Source: Stappia stellulata
Lineage (GTDB): Bacteria; Pseudomonadota; Alphaproteobacteria; Rhizobiales; Stappiaceae
DNA length: 64,000 nt
Direction of reading: 5' to 3'
Assembly (NCBI RefSeq): GCF_020176715.1
Contig: NZ_JAIVMF010000005.1
Coordinates: 124,001 to 188,000, forward strand
Part shown: positions 1 through 10,105 of the stretch, one piece after another
How the letters are laid out: each line of letters opens with the position of its first letter
Position numbering within the stretch: the stretch's first letter is position 1
Program-made: the position numbers and the translations under genes
The notes under the pieces: model-generated
Told to the model about the DNA's origin: nothing
What the model saw: only the letters and a program-made list of their open reading frames with translations
Databases searched by the model: none

Positions 1-90
1 CGCCGCGCTTGCGTGTCATGGTTGGTGCCGCGCCGGCGGTTCCGCGGCCGTGCCCGGCGCCCGTTTTCCTTTCCCGCAACGGAGACCTCC

Positions 91-1812
91 ATGCCGGACA
101 CCGCCGATACGCAAGCGTTTCTCACCCGTGCCATTGCCGCCGGGCGCGGCGAGGTCCCGGCCGATCTGGTGATCCGCAATGCGCGGCTTTTTTCGGTCAT
201 GGACGGATCGGTTACGGACACCGACATCGCCATCGTGGGCAACCGGATCGTCGGCACGCATGCGCGCTATCGCGGCGAGCGCGAGATCGATGCCGGTGGC
301 CGCATGGTCGTTCCAGGCTTCATCGATACACATCTGCATGTGGAATCCTCGCTGGTCACGCCGCTGGAGTTCGACCGTTGCGTGCTGCCGCATGGCGTGA
401 CGACGGCGATCTGCGATCCGCATGAGATCGCCAATGTGCTCGGCGTCGAGGGCATTCGCTATTTTCTCGACGCGTCGGAACGCATGGTGATGGACCTCAG
501 GGTCAATCTGTCGTCCTGCGTTCCGGCAACGGCCTTCGAGACCGCCGGCGCACGGCTCGAGATCGGCGATCTGGAGCCGTTGCGGTCGCATCCCCAGGTG
601 ATCGGCCTGGCGGAATTCATGAATTTCCCCGGCGTGCTCAATCGCGACCCGGCGGTGATCGCGAAGCTTGCCGCCTTCCAGGAGGGGCATATCGACGGCC
701 ACGCGCCGCTGGTGACGGGGCTCGACCTCAACGGCTATCTCGCCGCCCGGATCCGCACCGACCATGAGGCGACAACGGCCCAAGAGGCGCGCGAAAAGCT
801 CGCCAAGGGCATGAGCGTGCTGATCCGCGAGGGGTCGGTGTCGAAGGACCTGGAGGCGCTGGCGGAGATCCTGACCCCGGATACGGCGTCCTTCGTGTGC
901 CTGTGCACCGACGACCGCAATCCCCTCGACATCGCCGAGGAAGGCCATCTCGACAGCATGATCCGCCGGCTGATCGCGCGCGGCGCGCGGCCGCAGGACG
1001 CCTATCGCGCGGCGAGCTGGTCGGCGGCCGTGGCCTTCGGCCTGCGCGACCGGGGGCTGGTCGCGCCGGGGTGGCGGGCGGACCTCGTGCTGCTCGACGA
1101 TCTGGAAGAGTGTCGCGTGCATTCGGTGATCGCCGCCGGTCGCCCGGTGGATGATGCGGCGTTTGCCGGCCGCGCGCCGCTTGCGCCGGTCGGGCTGACG
1201 AGCGTGCATCTGCGCAAGATTTCGGCTGAGGACTTTCGCGTTCCGGCCGATGCTGCGAACGAGCGGGCGGTGATCGGTGTCGTGCCGGGGCGGATCATCA
1301 CGGAGCGGTTGAGCCGCTCGCTGCCGGTCGAGGCGGGGGCGGTCGCAGCCGATCCGGCGCAGGATGTCGCCAAGGTCGCGGTGGTGGAGCGCCACGGACG
1401 CACCGGGGGCATCGGCCGCGGCTTCGTCTCCGGCTTCGGCCTGACGCGCGGCGCCATTGCCTCGTCGGTGGGTCATGACAGCCACAATATCTGCGTGGTC
1501 GGGGTGGACGATGCGGCGATGGCGATTGCCGTCAACCGCATCGCAGACCTGCAGGGCGGGTTCGTCGTCGCCGATGAAACGGGCGTGACGGCGGAGCTCG
1601 CGCTTCCGGTTGCCGGCCTGATGAGCGTGGAGCCCTTCGAGACGGTGCGGCATGCGCTGGAGGAACTGCGCGCGGCGGCGCGGGCGCTGGGCTGCACGCT
1701 CGACGAGCCGTTCCTGCAGGTCGCCTTCCTGCCGCTTCCGGTGATCCCGCACCTCAAGATCACCGACAAGGGGATGTTCGACGTCGACCGTTTCGCGCTG
1801 CTGGATTCCTGA
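91..1812 (+). CDS. ade: Adenine deaminase
   Basis: Hydrolyses adenine to hypoxanthine and ammonia in purine salvage; cytoplasmic amidohydrolase-superfamily enzyme. The 573-residue product is close to the usual length of the family (E. coli about 588). Visible motifs are the metal-binding [12 protein letters not shown] near residues 75-86, a GHAP near 203, and [17 protein letters not shown] from about residue 271, all typical of Ade. The C-terminal part carries the [13 protein letters not shown] block, also diagnostic. I chose the ATG at 91 because GGAG sits just upstream and the family begins about here; the frame stays open to 13 but that extension is Arg/Pro-rich and unlike a protein start. 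Confidence is high. Confidence 0.93.
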   Translation: MPDTADTQAFLTRAIAAGRGEVPADLVIRNARLFSVMDGSVTDTDIAIVGNRIVGTHARYRGEREIDAGGRMVVPGFIDTHLHVESSLVTPLEFDRCVLPHGVTTAICDPHEIANVLGVEGIRYFLDASERMVMDLRVNLSSCVPATAFETAGARLEIGDLEPLRSHPQVIGLAEFMNFPGVLNRDPAVIAKLAAFQEGHIDGHAPLVTGLDLNGYLAARIRTDHEATTAQEAREKLAKGMSVLIREGSVSKDLEALAEILTPDTASFVCLCTDDRNPLDIAEEGHLDSMIRRLIARGARPQDAYRAASWSAAVAFGLRDRGLVAPGWRADLVLLDDLEECRVHSVIAAGRPVDDAAFAGRAPLAPVGLTSVHLRKISAEDFRVPADAANERAVIGVVPGRIITERLSRSLPVEAGAVAADPAQDVAKVAVVERHGRTGGIGRGFVSGFGLTRGAIASSVGHDSHNICVVGVDDAAMAIAVNRIADLQGGFVVADETGVTAELALPVAGLMSVEPFETVRHALEELRAAARALGCTLDEPFLQVAFLPLPVIPHLKITDKGMFDVDRFALLDS

Positions 1813-2012
1813 CCCGATCCCGCACGGCGCACGCCGCGCAACAGCCGACAGGGATTGGAACCGGGCCGGCGATGCTTATCTGAAGGGGATGCGGATGTCG
1901 GCCGACCGCATTTTCCGTTGACGTAAACGGAAGGCTTGGTCATGTTTCTTGCGCGCGGCGCCGGGGGAGACGGCGGTTTGCGCAAGAAAGAACAGTCAGG
2001 GGAGGAGCATCC

Positions 2013-3674
2013 GTGACCGACGCGCAGGAATGGCTTGCCGATTTTCATCCAAAGCCGCTTCACGCCTATCTCGACGCCACGGTGCGAGAATTCGGCAACC
2101 GGCCGGCCATGGATTTTCTGGGCAAGGGCTGGAGCTATGGCGAGATCGGCGAGATGGTCGAGCGCACCGCGGCCGGCCTTCAGGCGATGGGCGTCGGCAA
2201 GGGCGACAAGGTGGGCCTGTGCCTGCCCAACACCCCCTATTACACGGTGTTCTACTTCGCCGTGCTGAAGATCGGCGGCATCATCGTCAACTTCAATCCG
2301 CTCTATGTGGAGCGGGAGCTGTCGTTCCAGGCGCGCGATGCCGGCGTGCGCACCATGGTGACGCTTGACCTCAAGGTGATCTACGACAAGGTCGAGGCGG
2401 TGCGCCGGGAAGGCTCTCTCGACACGATCATCGTCTGCCCGATGGCGGAGATCCTGCCGCAGCCCAAGAAGCTGCTGTTCACCCTGTTCAAGCGCAAGGA
2501 GCGCGCCGATGTTCCCCGCGATGCGGCGCATCCGCGCTACGGCGATATCGCGCGCAGCGGGGCAAGGCCGACACCGGTCGAGATCGATCCCGAAACCGAT
2601 ATCGCGGTGTTCCAGTACACCGGCGGCACCACCGGCGTTCCCAAGGGCGCCATGCTGACCCATGCCAATCTGTCGGCCAATCTGGAGCAGCTGCGCACGC
2701 TGTTCGCCGATGCCCGGCCGGGCGAGGAGAAGAAGCTTTGCGTGCTTCCGTTCTTCCACGTCTTCGCGATGACGGTTGCGCAGAACCTCTCCGTCGCCAT
2801 CGGCGCGGAAATGGTGCTTTTGCCGCGGTTTGAGCTGAAGATGCTGCTCGACACCATCAAGCGGAAGAAGGTCACACTGTTCCCCGGCGTTCCGACGATC
2901 TACACCGCGATCAACTCTTCGCCGGTCGCGCGCAACTACGACCTGACGTCGATCAAGCTCTGCATCTCCGGCGGCGCGCCCCTTCCGGTGGAGGTGAAGG
3001 AGGAATTCGAGGGCCGGACCGGCTGCATCCTGGTGGAGGGCTACGGCCTGACGGAGGCCTCGCCGCTGGTGGCCGCCAATCCGCTCAACGAGAACAGGCG
3101 GTCGGGGTCCATCGGTCTTGCCGCGCCGGGCACCACCATCGGCTTCCGCGATCTGGAGGATCTCACCCGGGACGCGCCGGAGGGCGAAAAGGGCGAACTC
3201 GTCGTGTCCGGGCCGCAGATCATGGCCGGCTACTACAATCGCCCGGAAGAGACGGCGCGCGCGCTCGAGGGCGGCGTGCTGCACACCGGCGACGTCGGCT
3301 ACCGCGATGCCGACGGCTTCATCTATCTGGTCGACCGGATCAAGGACCTGATCCTGTGCTCTGGCTACAACGTCTACCCCCGCGTCATCGAGGAGGCGAT
3401 CTACCAGCACCCTTCGGTGGAAGAGGTTATCGTCATTGCGATCCCCGATACCTATCGCGGCCAGGCCCCCAAGGCCTTCGTCAAGCTGCGCGAGGGGGCT
3501 GAACTCACGGCAGACGAGCTGAAGACCTTCCTCAAGGACCATCTGTCGGCAATCGAGCGTCCGCAGGAGATCGAGTTCCGCGACAGCCTGCCGAAGACGA
3601 TGGTCGGCAAACTGTCGAAGAAGGAACTGGTGGAGGAAGAAGAGGCGCGCCGCGCGGCGGCCGCGGAGGGATAG
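2013..3674 (+). CDS. Long-chain acyl-CoA / dicarboxylate-CoA ligase (AMP-binding)
   Basis: ATP-dependent ligase that activates a carboxylic acid through an acyl-adenylate to an acyl-CoA. The 553-residue protein has the AMP-binding signature YTGGTTGVPKGAMLTH around residues 200-215, the GYGLTEASP motif near 343, a TGDVGYRDADGFIYLVDR hinge region, and the C-terminal catalytic lysine context KTMVGKLSKKEL near 529. It resembles FadD and PimA-type ligases. The substrate cannot be read from sequence; fatty or dicarboxylic acids are both possible. The start is a GTG preceded by a strong GGGGAGGAG. It stands alone, with FadL some 13.5 kb away, so no operon partner helps. Confidence 0.88.
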   Translation: MTDAQEWLADFHPKPLHAYLDATVREFGNRPAMDFLGKGWSYGEIGEMVERTAAGLQAMGVGKGDKVGLCLPNTPYYTVFYFAVLKIGGIIVNFNPLYVERELSFQARDAGVRTMVTLDLKVIYDKVEAVRREGSLDTIIVCPMAEILPQPKKLLFTLFKRKERADVPRDAAHPRYGDIARSGARPTPVEIDPETDIAVFQYTGGTTGVPKGAMLTHANLSANLEQLRTLFADARPGEEKKLCVLPFFHVFAMTVAQNLSVAIGAEMVLLPRFELKMLLDTIKRKKVTLFPGVPTIYTAINSSPVARNYDLTSIKLCISGGAPLPVEVKEEFEGRTGCILVEGYGLTEASPLVAANPLNENRRSGSIGLAAPGTTIGFRDLEDLTRDAPEGEKGELVVSGPQIMAGYYNRPEETARALEGGVLHTGDVGYRDADGFIYLVDRIKDLILCSGYNVYPRVIEEAIYQHPSVEEVIVIAIPDTYRGQAPKAFVKLREGAELTADELKTFLKDHLSAIERPQEIEFRDSLPKTMVGKLSKKELVEEEEARRAAAAEG

Positions 3675-3776
3675 GCGCAGCGGCGCGCAGCCGCTTGCGG
3701 CGGAGGCGGATGATTGGCATTGTCGCTCGTCCCCGGTACGGGGTGCGTGCGCCAGCAATTCAGGATATCCGGCCTT

Positions 3777-4646
3777 ATGACGGGCGATCTGCCGACTTAT
3801 CTGACCACCCGCGAAATGGCCGATCTGCTTCGGGTCAAGGAGCGCAAGATCTACGATCTGGCGGCGGCCGGCGAGATCCCGCACAGCCGCGCGACCGGAA
3901 AGCTCCTGTTTCCGCGCGACGTGGTGCTCGCCTGGATCGACAATGCCAGCGAGGCGCCGTCGCCCCATGCGCCGCGACCGCCGGTGGTGCTGGGGAGCCA
4001 CGATCCGCTGCTGGAATGGAGCCTGCGCGAATCGGGGTCGGGGCTGGCCGCGCTCTTCGACGGCAGCATGGACGGGCTCGAGCGCTTCGAACAGGGCGAG
4101 GGCGTCGCTGCCGGACTGCATGTCGTTCAGGACGAGGGATGGAACACCGAGGCCGTCGCCCGGCGGCTGAGGTTCCAGCCCGTCGCGCTGCTGCAATGGG
4201 CCTGGCGCAGCCGCGGCTTTATCGTCCCGGCCGGAAACCCGAAATCCGTATCCCGGCTTGCCGACGTCGCCCGTCTCACCGTGGTGCAGCGTCAGCCGCA
4301 GGCGGGCAGCCAGCTTTTGCTCGACCGCTTGCTAAGGGAAGAGGGCATCGCCGCCGGCGCGGCCGGCCCGATGGCACGCGACGAGCGCGAGGCGGCGCTT
4401 GCGGTGCTCGACGGCAGCGCGGATCTGGCCTTTGGCCTCGAGGCGTCGGCGCGCCAGTTCAAGCTCGATTTCGTTCCGGTCTGTCAGGAGCGGTTCGACC
4501 TGATCGTCGGCCGGCGCGACTGGTTCGAGCCGCCGCTGCAGGCGCTGCAGGCGTTCAGCCGCACGCCAGCGTTTTCGCAGATGGCCACGACGCTCGGCGG
4601 ATACCGGATCGATGGCATCTGGACACCGCATTTCAACGGCGGCTGA
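3777..4646 (+). CDS. HTH (excisionase-type) regulator with PBP-like ligand domain
   Basis: Predicted one-component transcription regulator of 289 residues. Residues 8-60 form a MerR/excisionase-like helix-turn-helix (LTTREMADLLRVKERKIYDL, then a wing with GKLLFPRDVVLAWID). The remainder resembles the PBP_like fold (Pfam PF12727) related to molybdate-type substrate-binding proteins. Family members occur near molybdenum-related genes, and a molybdenum hydroxylase subunit lies 1.4 kb downstream, so sensing of oxyanion or cofactor status is a reasonable guess but only inference. The frame extends back to 3714 through an unlikely leader; the ATG at 3777 starts the conserved domain. It converges on the exporter gene with a 15-base gap. 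Confidence 0.75.
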   Translation: MTGDLPTYLTTREMADLLRVKERKIYDLAAAGEIPHSRATGKLLFPRDVVLAWIDNASEAPSPHAPRPPVVLGSHDPLLEWSLRESGSGLAALFDGSMDGLERFEQGEGVAAGLHVVQDEGWNTEAVARRLRFQPVALLQWAWRSRGFIVPAGNPKSVSRLADVARLTVVQRQPQAGSQLLLDRLLREEGIAAGAAGPMARDEREAALAVLDGSADLAFGLEASARQFKLDFVPVCQERFDLIVGRRDWFEPPLQALQAFSRTPAFSQMATTLGGYRIDGIWTPHFNGG

Positions 4647-4661
4647 GAGACGGCGGCAGGG

Positions 4662-5708
4662 TCAGGGCGGATCGGCGCGTACGCCGTCACGGGTAGCGAC
4701 CCGTTTGCCGAGTTGCGCCTCGCGCAACACCGTGTAGAGCGAGCCGGCGATGATGAGTGCAGCACCTGCGTAGGTCGCCAAAGCGGGCAGGTCGCCGAAC
4801 ACCAGGAACCCGATGACCGTGGCATAGAGCAGGCGCACGTAGTCGAGGGCCGCCAGCGCGGAGGCCTCGCCGGCGCGGAAGGCGCGGATGTTGCACATCT
4901 GCCCGGCCCAGGAGACCATGCCGACGATCACCAGAAGCCCGAGCTCCCAGAGCGTCGGCGTTTTCCAGTTGTAGAGGGCGATGGGCAGCATGATCAGGCC
5001 GACGAAGACCGCCTGATAGGTCAGGATCGTCACCGGGCGTTCGTGCTGGGACAATTTGCGGATCACGATCATCACGACGCCGGCGCAGGCGGCGCTGAGC
5101 ACGGCGAGGCCGGCATAGAGATCGATCCCCGTGTCGGCCCCGGGGCGCAGGATGATCATCACCCCGACGAACCCGATCGCCGTGGCCGTCCAGCGGTGCC
5201 GCCCGACCGTCTCGCCCAGGAAGAAGATGGCGAAGATGGTGATGAAGAAGGTCTTGGAAAAGGCGATGGCGGTCGCATCGGCCAGCGGCAGGTGAATGAC
5301 CGCGGTGAAGCCGGCGAGCATTGCGGTCGAGGCGCACAGGATGCGCAGGACATGCAGTGCCGGGTGCCGGGTCGACAGCGATCCGGGCAGACCGTAGATG
5401 ATCGTCGGCGCGACGATGGACGCCATCACGATCTGCCGGATCAGGATGATTTCCGCGACATGCAGCCTTTCGCCGAGGACCTTGATCAGGGTCACCATGA
5501 CGGTGAAGAACAGTCCGGCCACCAGCATCCACAAGGTGCCGCGCAGGTTTCCCGGAAGGCTGGAAAGCCTGGCGTCGGCGGAACGGAAGCGGTCGGCAAG
5601 GCCGGGTCGCTGTGGAGTGGGGGCCATTGGAACGAAACCGGGGGTTTGGCCGACGCGCTGCGATCGACCGGACGGGAAGATGTCGAGCATAGACCCTTCG
5701 GCCGGCAT
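4662..5708 (-). CDS. DMT-family (EamA) transporter
   Basis: Inner-membrane drug/metabolite transporter of 348 residues with two EamA repeats, about ten predicted membrane segments, beginning at TLWMLVAGLFFTVMVTLIK. After the second repeat come a short soluble tail and the stop. Substrate unknown; family members export amino acids, nucleobases or other metabolites. The start is uncertain: ATG at 5708, 5690 and 5627 all lie before the first membrane segment and none has a clean ribosome-binding site. A second EamA gene lies at 8593, so the two flank the molybdenum hydroxylase gene. They share the overall fold and a similar N-terminal block (phenylalanine-rich TM1 followed by a VGEVI/VAEII motif). 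Confidence 0.82.
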   Translation of the reverse strand: MPAEGSMLDIFPSGRSQRVGQTPGFVPMAPTPQRPGLADRFRSADARLSSLPGNLRGTLWMLVAGLFFTVMVTLIKVLGERLHVAEIILIRQIVMASIVAPTIIYGLPGSLSTRHPALHVLRILCASTAMLAGFTAVIHLPLADATAIAFSKTFFITIFAIFFLGETVGRHRWTATAIGFVGVMIILRPGADTGIDLYAGLAVLSAACAGVVMIVIRKLSQHERPVTILTYQAVFVGLIMLPIALYNWKTPTLWELGLLVIVGMVSWAGQMCNIRAFRAGEASALAALDYVRLLYATVIGFLVFGDLPALATYAGAALIIAGSLYTVLREAQLGKRVATRDGVRADPP

Positions 5709-6015
5709 AGAGGAAGGGGTTGCGCGTTGTGCGCTGCGGTCGGCGCGTTTGCACGGTGGTGCGGGCGGTTACCATCGGGTCTTGGCGGCAGGCCCGGAAT
5801 GCCGCTAAGGTCGGGGCAACGGATCCGGTGAGGAACGGGCATGCCCGTGCTTTCGCCGGTGTCCTCCCACATTCGGCGTTCGGGACCTGCATTCGAATGG
5901 CCGGCATCCATGACCGCAGCGCTCATGCAAACGCACTGTCGCCCTTGACCCTTTCGGCTGGAGCGTCATGTCGCGCGAAGCGCAGGCTCACGATCATCGC
6001 AACGAGGCTTAAGAC
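5709..6015. other. 307-bp intergenic region between divergent genes
   Basis: Separates the leftward EamA gene from the rightward molybdenum hydroxylase gene. I see no convincing gene, hairpin or recognised operator here. A TTGACC at about 5946 might be a -35 element for the downstream gene, but no good -10 follows at the right distance. Confidence 0.4.
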
Positions 6016-8319
6016 ATGACTGAAATGGCTCCCGGGAAGTTCGGCATGGGTGCGCCGGTGCGGCGCAAGGAAGACACGGCGCTGATCACCGGCCACGGAC
6101 GCTACACCGACGACATTCATCCCGACGGCGTCCTGCGGGCCTATGTCCTGCGTTCGTCGATGGCGCATGCGCGCATCAGGATCGGCGGTCTGGAAGACGC
6201 CCGCGCCGCCGAGGGCGTCGCGATGATCCTGACCGCGGCCGACATTCCCGATCTCGGCATGATGCCCAACAAGGCGTCGGTGAAGCAGCCGGACGGCAGC
6301 GCGCCCGTCGTTCCGCCGCGCCCGGTGCTGGTGGTCGACACGGTACGTCATGTCGGCGAGCCGATTGCCTTCATCGTCGCCGACACGCTGAACAACGCCA
6401 AGTCGGCGGCCGAACTGATCGAGATCGACTACGATCCGCTCGATGCGGTGGTCGACACCGCCGACGCACTGTCGCCGGACGCGCCGCTGGTGTGGCCCGA
6501 CCACGGCAGCAATCTCGCCTATACCGCCGAGATGGGCGACGCCGAGGCGACGCGGGCGGCCTTCGACACCGCCCATCACGTCACCCGGATCGAGATCGTC
6601 AACAACCGGCTGGTGTGCAACTACATGGAGCCGCGCGGCTGCATCGGCGAATTCGATGCCGGCACCCGGCGCTACACGCTGACCGCCGGCACCCAGGGCG
6701 GTCACGGCATGCGCGATGTCATCGCCGGCGACATTCTCGGCATCGACGCCAAGGATCTTCGCGTGATCACGCCGGACGTCGGCGGCGGCTTCGGCACCAA
6801 GAATTTCGTCTATCCGGAATATCCGCTGGCGCTGGTCGCGGCAAAGCGCCTCGGGCGGCCGGTGAAATGGGTGTGCGAGCGCACCGAGCATTTCGTCGCC
6901 GACGCCCACGGCCGTGACAATCTGGCGGTCGCGGAAGTGGCGATGGACGCGAACGGTCGCTTCCTGGCGCTCAAGGTCGACCTGATCGCGGCGATGGGCG
7001 CCTATCTGCACCAGTACGGGCCGTTCATCCCCTATCTCGGGCTGACGATGTCGACCGGTCTCTACGACATTCCGGCGATGCATGCCGAGCTGAAGGGCGT
7101 CTACACGCATACCACCGCGACCGATGCCTATCGTGGCGCGGGACGGCCGGAAGCCGCCTATCTGCTGGAGCGGCTGGTCGACAAGGCGGCCGCCGAGATG
7201 GATCTGGCACCGGCGGAGATCCGCCGCCGCAACTTCATTGCGACCGAGGCGCTGCCCTACACCACGCCGACCGGGCGCATGTATGACACCGGCGAGTTCG
7301 CGGCTCACATGGACAAGGCGCTTGCGGCCGCCGACTGGGACGGCTTCGAGGCGCGCGCCCGCGCCTCGGCGGAGGCCGGCAAGTATCGCGGCATCGGCAT
7401 GGCGACCTATGTCGAGGCCTGTGCCTTCGCAGGCTCCGAGGAGGCGACGGTTGAACTCGGCACCGACGGCTCGCTGACGCTTCTGATCGGCACCCAGTCG
7501 AACGGGCAGGGGCATGCGACCGCCTACGGGCAGATCATCGCCGAGCAGTTCGGCGTCGATCTCGACAAGGTGACGATGATCCAGGGCGACACCGACCGGG
7601 TGCGCAAGGGCGGAGGCACCGGCGGGTCGCGCTCCATCCCGATCGGTCTGCCGTCCGTTCTCGAGGCGTCGAAAACGCTGGTGAAGAAGATCAAGGATCT
7701 CGCCGCCGACAAGCTGGAGGCGGGCGTGGAGGATCTGGAACTGATGGACGGGGCCGTGCGGGTGGTCGGCACCGACCGCGCCGTGACGCTTGCCGAGATC
7801 GCTGCCGGCGCGGACGAGCCGCTGGCCGCCCGCGAGGCGGTTAAGCAGGCGGAGGCGACCTATCCCAACGGCACGCATATCTGCGAGGTGGAGATCGATC
7901 CCGACACCGGCGACACCCGGCTGGTCGATTATGTCATCGTCGACGACTTCGGCGTCACGGTGAACCCGCTGCTGCTCGCCGGCCAGGTGCACGGCGGCGT
8001 GGTGCAGGCCATCGGCCAGGCGCTGATGGAACACACCGTCTATGACGCGGACGGCCAGCTGATCAGTGCGTCCTTCCTCGACTACCAGATGCCGCGGGCC
8101 GGAGATATTCCCGATATCCGCTTCGAAACGCGCAACGTGCCGTCGACCACCAATGCGCTGGGCATCAAGGGCGCCGGCGAAGCCGGCACCATCGGCGCCT
8201 GTCCGGCGGTGATGAATGCGGTCAACGACGCGCTGCGTCGCGGCGCCGGTGTCGCACAGATCGACATGCCGGCAACGCCGTCGCGGGTCTGGGAGGCGAT
8301 TGCCGCCGCCCGCAGCTGA
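6016..8319 (+). CDS. Xanthine dehydrogenase/CO dehydrogenase-family molybdopterin subunit (orphan)
   Basis: Large, molybdenum-cofactor-binding subunit of a xanthine-oxidase-family hydroxylase, 767 residues, the normal length. The N-terminal alpha/beta hammerhead (residues 15-130) starts with GAPVRRKEDTALITGHGRYTDDI. Cofactor-binding blocks follow, including GGGFGTKN, TDAYRGAGRPEA and the C-terminal KGAGEAG with the conserved glutamate. The AYRGAGR loop marks form II enzymes rather than true form I CO dehydrogenase, whose loop is AYRCSFR. Such enzymes need an FeS subunit (CoxS) and an FAD subunit (CoxM); neither is adjacent, so partners must be encoded elsewhere. Substrate unknown. ATG at 6016 with a weak CGAGG upstream. 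Confidence 0.88.
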   Translation: MTEMAPGKFGMGAPVRRKEDTALITGHGRYTDDIHPDGVLRAYVLRSSMAHARIRIGGLEDARAAEGVAMILTAADIPDLGMMPNKASVKQPDGSAPVVPPRPVLVVDTVRHVGEPIAFIVADTLNNAKSAAELIEIDYDPLDAVVDTADALSPDAPLVWPDHGSNLAYTAEMGDAEATRAAFDTAHHVTRIEIVNNRLVCNYMEPRGCIGEFDAGTRRYTLTAGTQGGHGMRDVIAGDILGIDAKDLRVITPDVGGGFGTKNFVYPEYPLALVAAKRLGRPVKWVCERTEHFVADAHGRDNLAVAEVAMDANGRFLALKVDLIAAMGAYLHQYGPFIPYLGLTMSTGLYDIPAMHAELKGVYTHTTATDAYRGAGRPEAAYLLERLVDKAAAEMDLAPAEIRRRNFIATEALPYTTPTGRMYDTGEFAAHMDKALAAADWDGFEARARASAEAGKYRGIGMATYVEACAFAGSEEATVELGTDGSLTLLIGTQSNGQGHATAYGQIIAEQFGVDLDKVTMIQGDTDRVRKGGGTGGSRSIPIGLPSVLEASKTLVKKIKDLAADKLEAGVEDLELMDGAVRVVGTDRAVTLAEIAAGADEPLAAREAVKQAEATYPNGTHICEVEIDPDTGDTRLVDYVIVDDFGVTVNPLLLAGQVHGGVVQAIGQALMEHTVYDADGQLISASFLDYQMPRAGDIPDIRFETRNVPSTTNALGIKGAGEAGTIGACPAVMNAVNDALRRGAGVAQIDMPATPSRVWEAIAAARS

Positions 8320-8592
8320 AGGCGCGAGCCGCGTTCCTCCGCGGCTGTGGACAAACCTGCAGCCGCATATCGGTTGCGGCCAAGGCTGCGCGACGTTTGC
8401 GCGCCGCCTTGGCCGGGGAAACCGGATCGGATTGCCGGCCATGCGTCCCGCGCAAGGGTGAGCTTCCCAGACGGGTCGAGACTGAAACCTATTGATACTA
8501 TAAATAAAACGGGTAGCCTTGCTCGTGTTCTCCCCTGCGAGCCGCGAGGTCCTCACGGACCGCGCGACTGATTTCGAGTTGGATTTTCCCGC
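8320..8592. other. 273-bp intergenic leader upstream of EamA gene
   Basis: Holds no gene that I can support. Two GC-rich hairpins without a T tract lie just after the hydroxylase stop, so they are not clear terminators. An AT-rich patch (TATAAATAAA near 8499) about 90 bases before the next start could hold a promoter -10 element; this is a weak call. Confidence 0.3.
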
Positions 8593-9552
8593 ATGTCCTC
8601 GACACCCGCCGCCGCGTCCGGCGACCTCAATTCGCACAATCCCCGTCTCGGTATCGCGCTGAAGATCGGCGCCACGCTCCTGTTCACCGCCATGGTCGCA
8701 TTGGTGAAGCTTCTGGAGGCCCGCTACCCGGTGGGAGAGGTCATCTTCGCGCGCAGCTTCTTCGGCCTGATCCCGGTGCTCGTGATGGTCTGGTGGCAGG
8801 GGGAGGGGTCGTCGGTGTTCAAGACGCGCCGTCCGCTCGGGCATATCGGCCGGGCGTTGATCGGCGGCTCGGCCATGGCGATGTGGTTTGCGGCTCTGGC
8901 CCGCCTGCCGCTGCCCGATGCAACGGCGATCAGCTTTTCCGCGCCGCTGATCACGGTCGCGCTCGCCGCGGTGATTCTGCGCGAAAAGGTCCGCTTCTAT
9001 CGCTGGACGGCGGTCGTCGTCGGCTTTTTGGGCATTCTCATCATCCTGTCGCCGCATCTGGGGGCGACCGCGCCGACGCAAGGCACCACCGAGGGGGCGA
9101 TGCTTGCCTTTGCGGCTGCGGTGGCGATGGCGCTGGCGATGATCACCGTGCGGCGCCTGACCAACACGGAACGCACCTCCACCATCGTGATCTGGTTCAC
9201 CGGCGTGATGGCGCTTCTGTCACTTGCAAGCGCGCCCTTCGGCTGGACGGTCCCGACGGGCACTGATGCGCTGATGCTCATCTCCATCGGGTTGTTCGGC
9301 GGAATCGGGCAGATCCTGCTGACCACGAGCTATCGCTTCGCCGATGCCTCGACGATCGCGCCCTTCGACTACACGACCATGATCTGGACCGTGATCGTCG
9401 GCTGGCTGGTGTTTTCGGAAGTGCCGACGCTGGAGGTCATGGCCGGGGCGATCATCGTGATCGGAGCGGGCGTCTTCGTGATCTACCGCGAACGACAGCT
9501 CGGTCTCGACCGCTCCAAGGAACGCCAAACGGTCACGCCCTCCAAGGTGTGA
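8593..9552 (+). CDS. DMT-family (EamA) transporter
   Basis: Inner-membrane protein of 319 residues with two EamA domains and about ten membrane segments. The first repeat runs from GIALKIGATLLFTAMVALVK; the second ends with a short charged tail rich in Arg and Lys. Probably a metabolite exporter; substrate unknown. It is the second such gene in 4 kb but is encoded on the opposite strand from the first. Its neighbour downstream is convergent, with a 37-base gap, so transcription ends here. Confidence 0.84.
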   Translation: MSSTPAAASGDLNSHNPRLGIALKIGATLLFTAMVALVKLLEARYPVGEVIFARSFFGLIPVLVMVWWQGEGSSVFKTRRPLGHIGRALIGGSAMAMWFAALARLPLPDATAISFSAPLITVALAAVILREKVRFYRWTAVVVGFLGILIILSPHLGATAPTQGTTEGAMLAFAAAVAMALAMITVRRLTNTERTSTIVIWFTGVMALLSLASAPFGWTVPTGTDALMLISIGLFGGIGQILLTTSYRFADASTIAPFDYTTMIWTVIVGWLVFSEVPTLEVMAGAIIVIGAGVFVIYRERQLGLDRSKERQTVTPSKV

Positions 9553-9589
9553 CGCACGTGCCTGCCCGCCGGGATCGGCAGGGGCTGCC

Positions 9590-9826
9590 TCAAAACGCCT
9601 TGAAGGTGATGATCGTCTTGGTGTCCTGAATGCCGTCGAAGGGATGGACCTTTTCATTGACGAAATGGCCGATGTCGGCGTTGTCGTCGACGTAGAATTT
9701 CACCATCAGATCATAGTCCCCGGCCGTCGAATAGATCTCCGAGGCGATTTCGGCGTCGGCGATTGCATTGGCCACCTGATAGGCTTTTCCCAGATGGCAT
9801 TTGATCATCACGAAGAACGGAATCAT
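9590..9826 (-). CDS. Stand-alone Lrp/AsnC RAM (ligand-binding) domain protein
   Basis: A 78-residue protein consisting only of the regulation-of-amino-acid-metabolism (RAM) domain of Lrp/AsnC regulators, with no helix-turn-helix. The beta-alpha-beta pattern is seen in MIPFFVMIKCHLGKAY, the central TAGDYDLMVKFYV (the TG.YDl.v motif of RAM domains) and the end TKTIITFKAF. Stand-alone RAM proteins form dimers or decamers and may bind amino acids or modulate full-length Lrp proteins; the actual role here is unknown. The frame stays open upstream to 10012, but the Lrp-like fold begins at the ATG at 9826, with a GGGAGACG ribosome-binding site. Confidence 0.78.
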   Translation of the reverse strand: MIPFFVMIKCHLGKAYQVANAIADAEIASEIYSTAGDYDLMVKFYVDDNADIGHFVNEKVHPFDGIQDTKTIITFKAF

Positions 9827-10105
9827 GAACGTCTCCCAAGCGGGGCGGGCGCCTGCGGGCGCGGGAATCGCCCGACAGTGAAGCGGAAGCGCTCGAGCGG
9901 AGCAAGGGGCGTTGTCGATGCAGTCCCGGCCGGCGCCGCTTGCCCGGTAAACATGGGTAAATTTTAATAATGCGGGCCTTGCGAAGTTGCGGCCCATGCC
10001 CGAACCTGCCAAGAGGTCTGCGCTGGTTGACCGGTTTTTGCAATCGAGACTGCGTGACGGACCATGCAGGATGACGGACTACGGCAGGGTGACGGGACAG
10101 GATCG

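Noticed and set aside
16-1752. A 578-codon open frame antisense to adenine deaminase
   Set aside because: Low-complexity Arg/His-rich product; the other strand carries full amidohydrolase motifs.
8320-8400. GC-rich hairpins after the molybdenum hydroxylase gene as terminators
   Set aside because: No T tract follows and similar chance pairings are common in DNA of this composition.
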